A stretch of DNA of 64,000 nt from a virus: positions 1 to 64,000 of IMG/VR virus record IMGVR_UViG_3300032242_000965, one strand, 5' to 3'. Below, piece after piece: positions 8,057-15,118 of this stretch. Position 1 is the stretch's first letter, and every line of letters begins with the position of its first letter. Made by a program: the position numbers and the translations under genes. Under the pieces are notes generated by a model that was not told the DNA's origin, made no database searches, and worked only from the letters and a program-made list of their open reading frames with translations.

Positions 8057-9017
8057 TCATTATCTTTCTTTTTTGCATTTGTATCTTAATCTTATTGTTA
8101 GTAGCATATTGAAATATGCTTAACAATGTAGGTAGTTTACCATATCTTACCACAGCGTCATTCACATCTTTAACGTCATTGTGCCAGTTAGGTAGACTAA
8201 CACTATACCCTAACTCCAATGCACGGTCAGTCATTTTTAATCCTGCTTCATCTTGGTCTGGAACTACAATGATACGTTTACCTAGACTGTTTAAAATTTC
8301 TGCTTGTTCGTTGCTAATGTCATCATGCATTACTGCAACACCATCAATACTAATTGCATCGAAAATACCTTCGGTGACTATACATACTTGATAGTCTTGT
8401 TTTTGCTTGTTAGTATTGAACACATAACCAGGTTGCTGGTTGTTAAGATATTTAGGTATTCTGTTATCTAAAAATCTGCTAGTGTTGCCTACGATTTTGT
8501 TCTTGTAATAGTATGGTACTACTACACGATTACTGTTGCGACCTTCGTCATTTGGAGTAACTATAAATCTATAGTTATGTATATCTATCTTGCGTTTAGT
8601 TAGATAATCTATGTATACTTTGTGTTTTGGGTTATTTACATCTAACTCTTCACCTTCAGGTAATTGAGTAGTGTTAAACTTTATGTTGTTCTTTTTCTTT
8701 TGTATTGTAAAGTCTAATAAGTCTTTATATTGTAAACTTTCTAAACTCCAGCGTTGTATTTCAAGTTCATCAATGCCCATCCAACCTAAATATTTTCTAG
8801 TGTTCTTACTAATTGGTTTGCCTAGTGTGAAACTACACTTGAACCCACAGTTGAAACAATGCATTACCCAGTTCTGACCTTCCATACGCAGTCCGCCACG
8901 ACTTCTAGTATCGGGTCTATGTCCGCCGTAGTTACTACAACAAGTTGCATTAAAACTTATCCAACCGTTATGTGCCTTTTTCTTTTTACTAGGAATTAGT
9001 GTAAGGATGTCAAACAT
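8040..9017 (-). CDS. DNA primase, T4 gp61-like
   Basis: Protein of 325 aa, near T4 gp61 size. The N-terminus has a zinc-binding motif with Cys pairs and a His (CCSNYGGH, later CFNCGFKC). The TOPRIM fold follows: IVTEGIFDAISID (catalytic Glu) and VVPDQDEAGLKM (D-x-D). It makes RNA primers for lagging-strand synthesis together with the overlapping helicase. An early promoter places the transcription start at the ATG; no SD is seen. Confidence 0.93.
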   Translation of the reverse strand: MFDILTLIPSKKKKAHNGWISFNATCCSNYGGHRPDTRSRGGLRMEGQNWVMHCFNCGFKCSFTLGKPISKNTRKYLGWMGIDELEIQRWSLESLQYKDLLDFTIQKKKNNIKFNTTQLPEGEELDVNNPKHKVYIDYLTKRKIDIHNYRFIVTPNDEGRNSNRVVVPYYYKNKIVGNTSRFLDNRIPKYLNNQQPGYVFNTNKQKQDYQVCIVTEGIFDAISIDGVAVMHDDISNEQAEILNSLGKRIIVVPDQDEAGLKMTDRALELGYSVSLPNWHNDVKDVNDAVVRYGKLPTLLSIFQYATNNKIKIQMQKRKIMNGRRI

Positions 9018-9023
9018 ATTACA

Positions 9024-9052
9024 AGTTTAACACAAACTGTAAGTAAAAACAA
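9024..9052 (-). promoter_or_regulatory. Early promoter, predicted leaderless (primase-helicase operon)
   Basis: Minus strand TTGTTT (9047-9052), 17 bases, TAAACT (9024-9029), six bases, ATG at 9017. Weaker hexamers than the others but identical geometry. Confidence 0.6.
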
Positions 9053-9065
9053 GTAAGTTGGTATA

Positions 9066-9824
9066 TTATCGGGAAAGAATTCTGGTTACTTGTCCAACTG
9101 TACTATCAAATTTTAATTGAATATATGGATGATAACCTGTAACAGTATATCCTTCGGATCCCATCATAGGCATCATGGTATCACTATAATCAAATTCTTC
9201 TATGTCATACCAATGTGAGGTTCCGGTTGTAGAACCTTGCACAGTTACCACACCTACATACCCATCATATGACACTTGTAATGTAATATTAGGATTATAT
9301 TGTGTAGTTAACGTTGAACTGTTATATACACCAGACGGGCCACCGTTATTAGTGTCATGTAATATGTTAAGTGATTGTACTGGCATACGTGATGGGAATA
9401 TACTATTTACAATATCAACATCACCCCTACCCGTACCATTTTTATCTACTAATCCCGGTACACTTAATCCTAATTCGTCAGGTAACTCTAGGCTATAGTA
9501 ACATTTTTGAGTATTAATATCACTTAAATCGTCTGCTGTGGTTCTAAGTTCTGCAATACCCGTTAAAGATAATGTGTTTACTAAACTTTTCTGCAATAAT
9601 ATTTTAGAGTTATCATAACTAATAAGTCTGAAGGTTATTTCCTTACCTGTAATATTTACTGGTTTCTGTTCTTGGTTTAAGAACTGAAATTGCAGTCTAG
9701 TATCACTTCCTTTATGTAGTTTTAATGTTTTAGCGTACACGTTTTCATATCTCCTAGGTGAGGAACCTATATCAATCACTACTAGTTGTCGGGGTATATA
9801 TTGATAAATTTCGGTTGAGTACAA
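9066..9824 (-). CDS. Baseplate/tail-fibre protein with BppU-like N-terminal domain
   Basis: Protein of 252 aa starting at a TTG codon with a good SD (AGGAG, six bases away). Residues 30-110 (LKLHKGSDTRLQFQFLNQ, NITGKEITFRLI) resemble the Ig-like N-terminal domain of baseplate upper proteins (BppU). The C-terminal half has beta-rich sequence (ITLQVSYDGYVGVVTVQG) and ends in a short beta domain. A perfect TATAAATA late promoter lies 18 bases upstream. Likely virion appendage; receptor contact is possible but not shown. Confidence 0.65.
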   Translation of the reverse strand: MYSTEIYQYIPRQLVVIDIGSSPRRYENVYAKTLKLHKGSDTRLQFQFLNQEQKPVNITGKEITFRLISYDNSKILLQKSLVNTLSLTGIAELRTTADDLSDINTQKCYYSLELPDELGLSVPGLVDKNGTGRGDVDIVNSIFPSRMPVQSLNILHDTNNGGPSGVYNSSTLTTQYNPNITLQVSYDGYVGVVTVQGSTTGTSHWYDIEEFDYSDTMMPMMGSEGYTVTGYHPYIQLKFDSTVGQVTRILSR

Positions 9825-9841
9825 TTTTGGCTCCTGTCTAG

Positions 9842-9849
9842 TATTTATA
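9842..9849 (-). promoter_or_regulatory. Late promoter TATAAATA (leftward)
   Basis: Exact T4 late consensus, leader about 12 nt with an SD, upstream of the TTG start at 9824. Confidence 0.75.
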
Positions 9850-9877
9850 TAAAATAATATATTGGGAAAGATCCGGG

Positions 9878-9885
9878 TATAAATA
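9878..9885 (+). promoter_or_regulatory. Late promoter TATAAATA (rightward)
   Basis: Exact late consensus on the plus strand, 29 bases from the leftward one, facing the plus-strand gene at 9894. Expected +1 is near 9891. Confidence 0.7.
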
Positions 9886-9893
9886 ACGTAGCA

Positions 9894-10283
9894 TTGGCAA
9901 TAATGATAAACAACGAATTTTTCAAAAAACTAACTGAGAATCATCCTTTTATAACTGTTTGCTCCTACGCTGGTCAAGACTATGTAGGAATCGTACAGAA
10001 TAGGGATGATATAGTCACCACTATATATGACTATGGATCCATCATTGATGCATTATTGCGTGAACGATTTTTAGAACTAGGTGATACTTGGTGGTGGGAA
10101 TCTAATAGATTAGTACCTATCAATATGTTCTTACGTACTGATTGGGATCCTTTTAAACCTTACTTAAGAACCTTCAATAACAAAAGCCTTAATATAGTTC
10201 ATGGACCAATATGTAGTATGTTAGAATTAGGCAAACGTAAAAGTAAACGCAAGTCTATTACATTAGTCAAACGAATGTCCTGA
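9894..10283 (+). CDS. Hypothetical phage protein (one of two plus-strand genes)
   Basis: Protein of 129 aa if the TTG at 9894 is used, 126 aa from the ATG at 9903; no SD supports either. The text INNEFFKKLTENHPFITVCSY and later TWWWESNRLVPINMFL suggests a compact alpha/beta protein; the C-terminus is strongly basic (LGKRKSKRKS). Its 3' end overlaps the convergent mini-DnaE gene by 21 nt. Late promoter TATAAATA precedes it. Function unknown. Confidence 0.65.
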   Translation: MAIMINNEFFKKLTENHPFITVCSYAGQDYVGIVQNRDDIVTTIYDYGSIIDALLRERFLELGDTWWWESNRLVPINMFLRTDWDPFKPYLRTFNNKSLNIVHGPICSMLELGKRKSKRKSITLVKRMS

Positions 10284-10844
10284 TTCTAGTAGATTCATAT
10301 GAACTACTACAAGTTGTGCATAGGCAATAGCATGACTTTTCTTAAAACTATATCCATCACTACCTTTATCCCATACAGTATTTGAAACATCGCGCCATGT
10401 CTCGCCAATCAAATGTTTCTTACCAGGTCTCAGTAATGCTAAGAACATTGCTAGTCTAGGTATACTATTGATTGGTTCTGGCATTTTTTGTATGCTACTA
10501 TAATGATTGCTTAGATGAATAAGTTTCTCTACAAAACTCTTATCATATAGTTTTACCCAATTAGGTTCACGCATCGTTTCAATTAGATGTTGTTCGTCTT
10601 TGATTGCACTATAAACAAATACATTTAGTAAGTCTAATTTAATATAACCTCGTTTTTCGGCAACAGTATAATCTATATTAGCCATGTCATTCATACTATC
10701 ATATGGTATATCAGTTACATATACACCTGTTGCATGTTTACGAATAGGGCTAACATTACGCATACTTGCAGGTATATGTTGTATATGTTCTAATATACTA
10801 TCTCTATTGCCAAAGTCAATGTCAATGTCACTATTAAATTTCAT
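10263..10844 (-). CDS. Miniature DNA polymerase III alpha (DnaE, family C)-like protein
   Basis: Protein of only 193 aa that carries, in order, four landmarks of bacterial DnaE: SDIDIDF at residues 5-11 (compare PDFDVDF with catalytic Asp 401/403 of E. coli), KHATGVYV at 36-43 (compare KHAGGVVI), GYIKLDLLNV at 66-75 (compare GLVKFDFLGL with catalytic Asp 555), and LLRPGKK/GYSFKKSHAIAYAQ at 137-177 (compare FRPGPL and GYGFNKSHSAAYAL). The three palm aspartates (D6, D8, D71) are kept, while the PHP, OB and tau-binding regions are absent. It overlaps the DEDD exonuclease gene by 4 nt. Whether it polymerises, or is a remnant with another role, cannot be judged; T4-type phages normally use family B gp43. 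Confidence 0.7.
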   Translation of the reverse strand: MKFNSDIDIDFGNRDSILEHIQHIPASMRNVSPIRKHATGVYVTDIPYDSMNDMANIDYTVAEKRGYIKLDLLNVFVYSAIKDEQHLIETMREPNWVKLYDKSFVEKLIHLSNHYSSIQKMPEPINSIPRLAMFLALLRPGKKHLIGETWRDVSNTVWDKGSDGYSFKKSHAIAYAQLVVVHMNLLESGHSFD

Positions 10845-11398
10845 TTTCTAGGTTCTACCAATCCAACTTTAATTAATTTCATATATGCTTGTTGTACAAC
10901 AATTGCTTGTCGTTCAGCATCTTCTACCGCCTTGTGGCTCGTAACATGACCATCTGACTTAAGTTTAACACCACATATATCATAGATAGTTCTAGTATCT
11001 CTAATGTTCCAGAAACTCCACGGTGGTAATTGTTTAAAGTTGCGCCATGCACTTTCCATTACAACAATATCAAAACTTGCACCATTACTCCATACATGTC
11101 CATTGTTATAACGCCAGCACCATTTGTATAATGTATCCATACAATCTTTGAACGATACTCTATCTCTGTCACCTAATGCTTCTTCTTGTGCGGCTAGACT
11201 TTGTTCACCCCACCAACGTAATGTATCATCATTGATAGTGCGATTGTACAACTCTGTTTGGTCTTCGATTGTAGGGCGCAATTCTAATCGTTCAATAATG
11301 CCTACACCTTTAGGGTCGAACAATACTGCGCCGATTGTAAGTATAACACAATCAGGTCCTGTATCTAAACTCTCAATGTCAACCATTATATCTGCCAT
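10841..11398 (-). CDS. DEDD-family 3'-5' exonuclease (DexA/DnaQ-like)
   Basis: Protein of 185 aa. Motif ExoI is MVDIESLDTGPDCVILTIG (D-x-E), ExoII lies at WSNGASFDIVVME, and ExoIII is SHKAVEDAERQA with the His-x4-Asp of DEDDh enzymes. T4 DexA and the Rv2179c-type exoribonuclease family share this pattern. Candidate roles are host nucleic-acid degradation, or proofreading for the coupled mini-DnaE protein. The stop overlaps the downstream start (ATGA), so expression is coupled. Confidence 0.88.
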   Translation of the reverse strand: MADIMVDIESLDTGPDCVILTIGAVLFDPKGVGIIERLELRPTIEDQTELYNRTINDDTLRWWGEQSLAAQEEALGDRDRVSFKDCMDTLYKWCWRYNNGHVWSNGASFDIVVMESAWRNFKQLPPWSFWNIRDTRTIYDICGVKLKSDGHVTSHKAVEDAERQAIVVQQAYMKLIKVGLVEPRK

Positions 11399-11401
11399 AA
11401 T

Positions 11402-11722
11402 CTACCTTAATAATTCTGTTACAATTTGCAACTGTTCTAATAAATCTTTCACTGCCGGCTTATCTTTATGTTTTCTAATATCGTTCATTAATCTATTAAA
11501 TTTCAATAGTTCATTATTACCTTCAACAACAAACACATTTTGTGTTCCGTTACCATTAAATGCTAATACTGGACCACTTACCTCTCCTTGACTGAATACT
11601 ACATTAATACGATCACCGGCGGCAGGTGCTTGTCTGAATACTAGATTATTGTTATCATCTATATGATATTCAGAAGAACTTTGTACTATCCCATTAACAG
11701 TGATAAAACCATCTAATCTCAT
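11402..11722 (-). CDS. Hypothetical protein with fibre-like N-terminal domain
   Basis: Protein of 106 aa. Residues 1-50 (GFITVNGIVQ, LVFRQAPAAGDRINVVF) match a small beta domain repeatedly found in phage fibre or hub proteins. The C-terminal 40 residues are helical and charged. It sits between the exonuclease and the mini-protein array in one run of overlapping genes, so structural function is not assured. Confidence 0.55.
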   Translation of the reverse strand: MRLDGFITVNGIVQSSSEYHIDDNNNLVFRQAPAAGDRINVVFSQGEVSGPVLAFNGNGTQNVFVVEGNNELLKFNRLMNDIRKHKDKPAVKDLLEQLQIVTELLR

Positions 11723-12007
11723 TTATACTTTCCACAATTCGTACATAGTTTTAAATTTGTCGTCCCATATGATTATTGTAACATTTCCTGAGGCTAAAAG
11801 AAAGTCCCAGCCCATACCTCTTTCCCCGAAATTACGTCTGCACCATTTTATAATGATACTTGGGTCTTCTTTCTTACTCTTACAATCATATACATATTGA
11901 ACCTTATTACCACGATCCAAATAGTGTCTATCTGTTATAAGATGGTAATCTACTTTGTCGTATGGTTTGTGTGGTACAAATGTACCTGTACTATTTCCTA
12001 TTGCCAT
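11723..12007 (-). CDS. Mini-protein array member 1 (LRW-tail family, divergent)
   Basis: Protein of 94 aa. It carries a core seen in its neighbours: IIIKWCRRNFGERGMGW in the middle and a terminal block IIIWDDKFKTMYELWKV. The C-terminus replaces the family LRW with LWK. It abuts the preceding and following genes. No known domain; see the array finding. Confidence 0.6.
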   Translation of the reverse strand: MAIGNSTGTFVPHKPYDKVDYHLITDRHYLDRGNKVQYVYDCKSKKEDPSIIIKWCRRNFGERGMGWDFLLASGNVTIIIWDDKFKTMYELWKV

Positions 12008-12010
12008 AAT

Positions 12011-12235
12011 TTATCCATATTTTAATGTAAACCAAGTTGCCAAACTATCTATATAGAATGTAAAAATGGTGTATCTTTTGCTATCGACCCAATGCCCTGA
12101 TATTGGATCAGACTCTGGTGGTATATATTCAAAGTCAAAATGTCTTCCTTGAACATAACCATTACTTTTCAATTCTTGTACTATCTCTAGTGCTTTGTTA
12201 GGTCCCATATCTTCCATTGTTATTCTTTTTGTCAT
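12011..12235 (-). CDS. Mini-protein array member 2
   Basis: Protein of 74 aa ending TFYIDSLATWFTLKYG, the family pattern of a hydrophobic strand, an acidic turn, then A-x-x-F-x-L-[RK]-[WFY]. N-terminus contains a helix (KALEIVQELKSNGY). The start overlaps the stop of the neighbouring gene (ATGA). Confidence 0.6.
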   Translation of the reverse strand: MTKRITMEDMGPNKALEIVQELKSNGYVQGRHFDFEYIPPESDPISGHWVDSKRYTIFTFYIDSLATWFTLKYG

Positions 12236-12477
12236 AAGAACTTCAATACAAAATAACTTGCCAACTTATCATCTTCAAACTCTAGGTACCATACTAGTGC
12301 TTTACTAACTACACCGGTACGAGTAGTCATTTCTTCTTGTTCACATTTTGCTAACCAACCCTGCCCACCTATACTTCTGGGCAAATAGTGCAGTCTAGGA
12401 CCTACATTTTTTATCAACCACATTTCTTCTCTTGGATTTAATCTACGACCTAATCTTACTCTTGATTTTACTGCCAT
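12232..12477 (-). CDS. Mini-protein array member 3
   Basis: I take the start at 12477 (MAVKSRVRLG) rather than 12492, which lowers the overlap with the upstream gene to 10 nt; either is possible. The protein (81 aa) has a basic N-terminus and ends YLEFEDDKLASYFVLKFL, matching the family signature. Function unknown. Confidence 0.55.
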   Translation of the reverse strand: MAVKSRVRLGRRLNPREEMWLIKNVGPRLHYLPRSIGGQGWLAKCEQEEMTTRTGVVSKALVWYLEFEDDKLASYFVLKFL

Positions 12478-12773
12478 CTTAATAGAAACCATTCACAGTC
12501 TTTTATATCTTTGAACCAAAGCATATTACTATTTGCATACCAACGTTGATTGTATGACCATACACCGGGTTTATCTACTGTGCCACTATGTCCAAAAATA
12601 TCAACACACCAGGCTAGCATTTCTTGCCATTCACCACTAGAAACAATAGGAAATACTTGATGATACTCTATACCATATGCATGACCTACACCTTTATACT
12701 TAACTGAACGAATTGCCGCCCAGCCACCACTAGTACCTTGTAGTTTATTAGTTAGTTGTCGTTTCTTTAACAT
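12468..12773 (-). CDS. Mini-protein array member 4
   Basis: Protein of 101 aa from the ATG at 12773; 12812 is an alternative that would overlap a small upstream gene. It reads EWQEMLAWCVDIFGHSG in the centre and LWFKDIKDCEWFLLRWQ at the end, the clearest match to the array consensus together with member 6. Function unknown. Confidence 0.6.
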   Translation of the reverse strand: MLKKRQLTNKLQGTSGGWAAIRSVKYKGVGHAYGIEYHQVFPIVSSGEWQEMLAWCVDIFGHSGTVDKPGVWSYNQRWYANSNMLWFKDIKDCEWFLLRWQ

Positions 12774-12870
12774 GATATTTTGAGTAAGGATAATGTTCTT
12801 GCAACCATTCAAGTAGTTCAGGATCGTATGGAAACTTGATTGAATTTGTTCTTTCAGTTATGTACATCAT
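12748..12870 (-). CDS. Small hypothetical protein (40 aa)
   Basis: A short frame (MMYITERTNSIKF...) fills the gap between array members 4 and 5. Its start overlaps the preceding stop as ATGA, and it reads YDPELLEWLQEHYPYSKYH, a plausible folded helix. It lacks the LRW tail. The overlap with the next start is 26 nt. It is supported mainly by coupling and by filling a gap. Confidence 0.45.
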   Translation of the reverse strand: MMYITERTNSIKFPYDPELLEWLQEHYPYSKYHVKETTTN

Positions 12871-13127
12871 ACCCATCTCAATATAAACCATTCAGCATCT
12901 TGTCTATGTTTGAACAAATAATTACTACCTAGTCTCTGCCAATTATTTTTACAATTCCAATTCAACCATAGAATAATATCAATCGCTTGTTCATTAGATT
13001 TAAAATAAAATTGTACCGGCGTCCAACCATCTTCAATTAAAATGGATGACATAATTTTGTCATCAATATCTTGTTGCATTTGTTTTGCAATATTAGACAT
13101 TATTTCATCTTGTAATTGGCTATTCAT
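12867..13127 (-). CDS. Mini-protein array member 5
   Basis: Start taken at 13127 (ATGA overlap with the upstream stop); 13133 is an alternative. Protein of 86 aa: an N-terminal helix rich in Gln/Asp/Met, then DIILWLNWNCKNNW, then the tail FKHRQDAEWFILRWV. Function unknown. Confidence 0.6.
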   Translation of the reverse strand: MNSQLQDEIMSNIAKQMQQDIDDKIMSSILIEDGWTPVQFYFKSNEQAIDIILWLNWNCKNNWQRLGSNYLFKHRQDAEWFILRWV

Positions 13128-13363
13128 GACCATCTCAACATAAAATGAATAGCATCACGTTCATCTATAAAATCAAATATCATATAATCTTGTGTGGGAT
13201 GCCATGTAAACTTCTCACCTGGCATACCGAACTTTTCAATAGCCCATATACATATTTCATCCCAGATGAGTATACCATCACGACCATTAGTCCAATCTAG
13301 CCTGACTTTAGTACCCTGCTTGTCTAAGGGTATCTTTGATTTGTTTTGTAAGTTCTGGTTCAC
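13124..13363 (-). CDS. Mini-protein array member 6
   Basis: Protein of 79 aa from a GTG codon inside the end of the zinc-finger gene (56-nt overlap). It gives the best view of the fold: IWDEICIWAIEKFGMPGEKF, then IFDFIDERDAIHFMLRWS. Function unknown. Confidence 0.6.
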   Translation of the reverse strand: MNQNLQNKSKIPLDKQGTKVRLDWTNGRDGILIWDEICIWAIEKFGMPGEKFTWHPTQDYMIFDFIDERDAIHFMLRWS

Positions 13364-14015
13364 GATGAAACTTCAATGCCCATTGTTCTGGATTTATATA
13401 ATCTATGACTATTTTAGCATGGTCTGTGTTTAATGTCTCTAAGAAACGGGCGCCACTATCACTCTGATATAACATCCATGGACTTATTTTACCCGTTGTG
13501 ATGGCATGACATATCTTATTTGGATTTGCATAACGTAATACATCATTAGGTTGTATATGTGCATCTTCACCTAATACCCCGCAATACTCTACACTTCTAG
13601 CAAGTGCATCAAATGGGTCTTCGGTTCTTAAATACTCGCATAGATATTTGGTATAGTTATTATCGCTAATCCAATTATCTATTTTAATATTATCTTTTAG
13701 TAACCAATCAATATATCTACTTGGGTTCAATACATTTACATCTACACAATAACTACCGAACTTTGCAAACAACGCATAATAGGGATTCTTTATGAACTCC
13801 TCATATGTTTTGTTTTTTGTTTTACTTGCGCTATGCTTACTGTAAAACTGTAACCAACTTTGAAAGCCTAGTCGATTGCCTGCATGGTCACGATGTAGCC
13901 ATCGTTGTTTGTATTCACAAATATGACTGAATAGTGTCTTTTCACGGACAAATTCTCTGTTACAGAATTCACAACCATATTTTACTGGTTGTTCAATTAC
14001 CGCTTTCTTTTTCAT
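13308..14015 (-). CDS. C2H2 zinc-finger phage protein
   Basis: Protein of 235 aa. A classical zinc finger lies at residues 14-33: CEFCNREFVREKTLFSHIC (here Cys2-His-Cys). The remaining 200 residues are alpha-helical with many Tyr/Trp. Similar proteins occur in T4-type marine phages near replication genes, to my memory. DNA binding is plausible. It overlaps the clamp-loader-like gene upstream by 23 nt. Confidence 0.6.
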   Translation of the reverse strand: MKKKAVIEQPVKYGCEFCNREFVREKTLFSHICEYKQRWLHRDHAGNRLGFQSWLQFYSKHSASKTKNKTYEEFIKNPYYALFAKFGSYCVDVNVLNPSRYIDWLLKDNIKIDNWISDNNYTKYLCEYLRTEDPFDALARSVEYCGVLGEDAHIQPNDVLRYANPNKICHAITTGKISPWMLYQSDSGARFLETLNTDHAKIVIDYINPEQWALKFHREPELTKQIKDTLRQAGY

Positions 14016-14580
14016 ACTTCTCTATATCTGCCTCAGTAATTACATTTGCTAATGTTTTAATATCACTATATTTTAAGTTAGGGTATATCTTTGCTAAGAA
14101 ATGCATCTTCTTATGTTCTGTTACATACGTTTCACTCATTGCCATTATTTCATCAGAACTATATTTAGGATATATCTTTGTAAAGTAATCAATGATGTCA
14201 CTAATTTTAACTTTGTCACGTAAACTAGTAACACCTATCTTAAGATGAGGTATCCATTGATGATATTGTTTACCTGCTCCTAGACTTCCTGCACAAAACA
14301 TCAACCATTGTAATTTAGGATGACGTTGCACATATTCATTGAACAGATGTTTATTCACAGCACCATCCATTGCCATTACATAGTAACCTTGAATATCACT
14401 TGAACTTTTTACTGTACTAGCCCAATGCGTCATCATATAGGGTACAAACTTTTTCTTTTGTTCTTCACTAAGTCTATCATAGTAGCCATAGTCTTTTTTA
14501 TCAATAGCCAACAATGTTTCAAACAAGTCTAGGTCTTGTTTTTGAAACTTTTCATCTACTGATACTTTTTCTTTTGCCAT
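13993..14580 (-). CDS. Possible clamp-loader small subunit (gp62-like)
   Basis: Protein of 195 aa, near the 187 aa of T4 gp62. The pattern KFVPYMMTHWAS, then YVMAMDGAVNKHLF, then KLQWLMFCAGSLGAGKQYHQWIP follows the layout of gp62 in marine T4-type phages (helical collar protein with an 'NRYL...W' block). Identity is weak and gp44 or gp45 is not in the window. If correct, it would hold the ATPase ring that loads the sliding clamp. The next gene starts one base away. Confidence 0.35.
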   Translation of the reverse strand: MAKEKVSVDEKFQKQDLDLFETLLAIDKKDYGYYDRLSEEQKKKFVPYMMTHWASTVKSSSDIQGYYVMAMDGAVNKHLFNEYVQRHPKLQWLMFCAGSLGAGKQYHQWIPHLKIGVTSLRDKVKISDIIDYFTKIYPKYSSDEIMAMSETYVTEHKKMHFLAKIYPNLKYSDIKTLANVITEADIEKYEKESGN

Positions 14581-15083
14581 TAGAATGCCTGATTATAATC
14601 TACGATTTCACAATTACGACTAATCTCTTTTACAAAATAAACACATCTTGGTTTAGGACCATCATCTAACGGTACACATAAGAACTGACCATTCTTCAGT
14701 CTAGGTGCATACCATGTAACATCATGGTATATGTTTACAATCTCAATGTCTAGGAAACTGGGTCTAAAACTACTGAGTGGATTAAACTCAAATACTTTAA
14801 ATCCTCTATCATTAACGCTTGTTAACGGTAATGTTTCTAAGTCCCCGATTTCTGGTTCACCGATTAATACTTGCCAATCCATTGGCATCTTAATTACCTT
14901 ATCATCAATATGTAATACCAATGCAGGACTGTTAAAACTCTCTAAAAAGATTAACGGTATATAATGGTAATCAACGTTAGTAGGATTACTGTTATCAAGT
15001 ATTGCGAAACGTAAATCATCTATTTCCTCAGGTAATGTTTCTAGGTTGTAATATTGGTTGTTTTCTAAGTTTAATATACGCAT
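14580..15083 (-). CDS. Hypothetical phage protein
   Basis: Protein of 167 aa, beta-rich, acidic, with many Pro/Asp. It is the first gene of a long operon (15083 down to 10263). A consensus early promoter has its -10 six bases from the ATG, so the message is predicted leaderless. No family recognised. Confidence 0.6.
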   Translation of the reverse strand: MRILNLENNQYYNLETLPEEIDDLRFAILDNSNPTNVDYHYIPLIFLESFNSPALVLHIDDKVIKMPMDWQVLIGEPEIGDLETLPLTSVNDRGFKVFEFNPLSSFRPSFLDIEIVNIYHDVTWYAPRLKNGQFLCVPLDDGPKPRCVYFVKEISRNCEIVDYNQAF

Positions 15084-15089
15084 GATATT

Positions 15090-15118
15090 ATTATAACACT
15101 TTCTTATCTATATGTCAA
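15090..15118 (-). promoter_or_regulatory. Early promoter, predicted leaderless
   Basis: TTGACA (15113-15118), 17 bases, TATAAT (15090-15095), six bases, ATG at 15083. It overlaps the end of uvsW. Confidence 0.85.
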
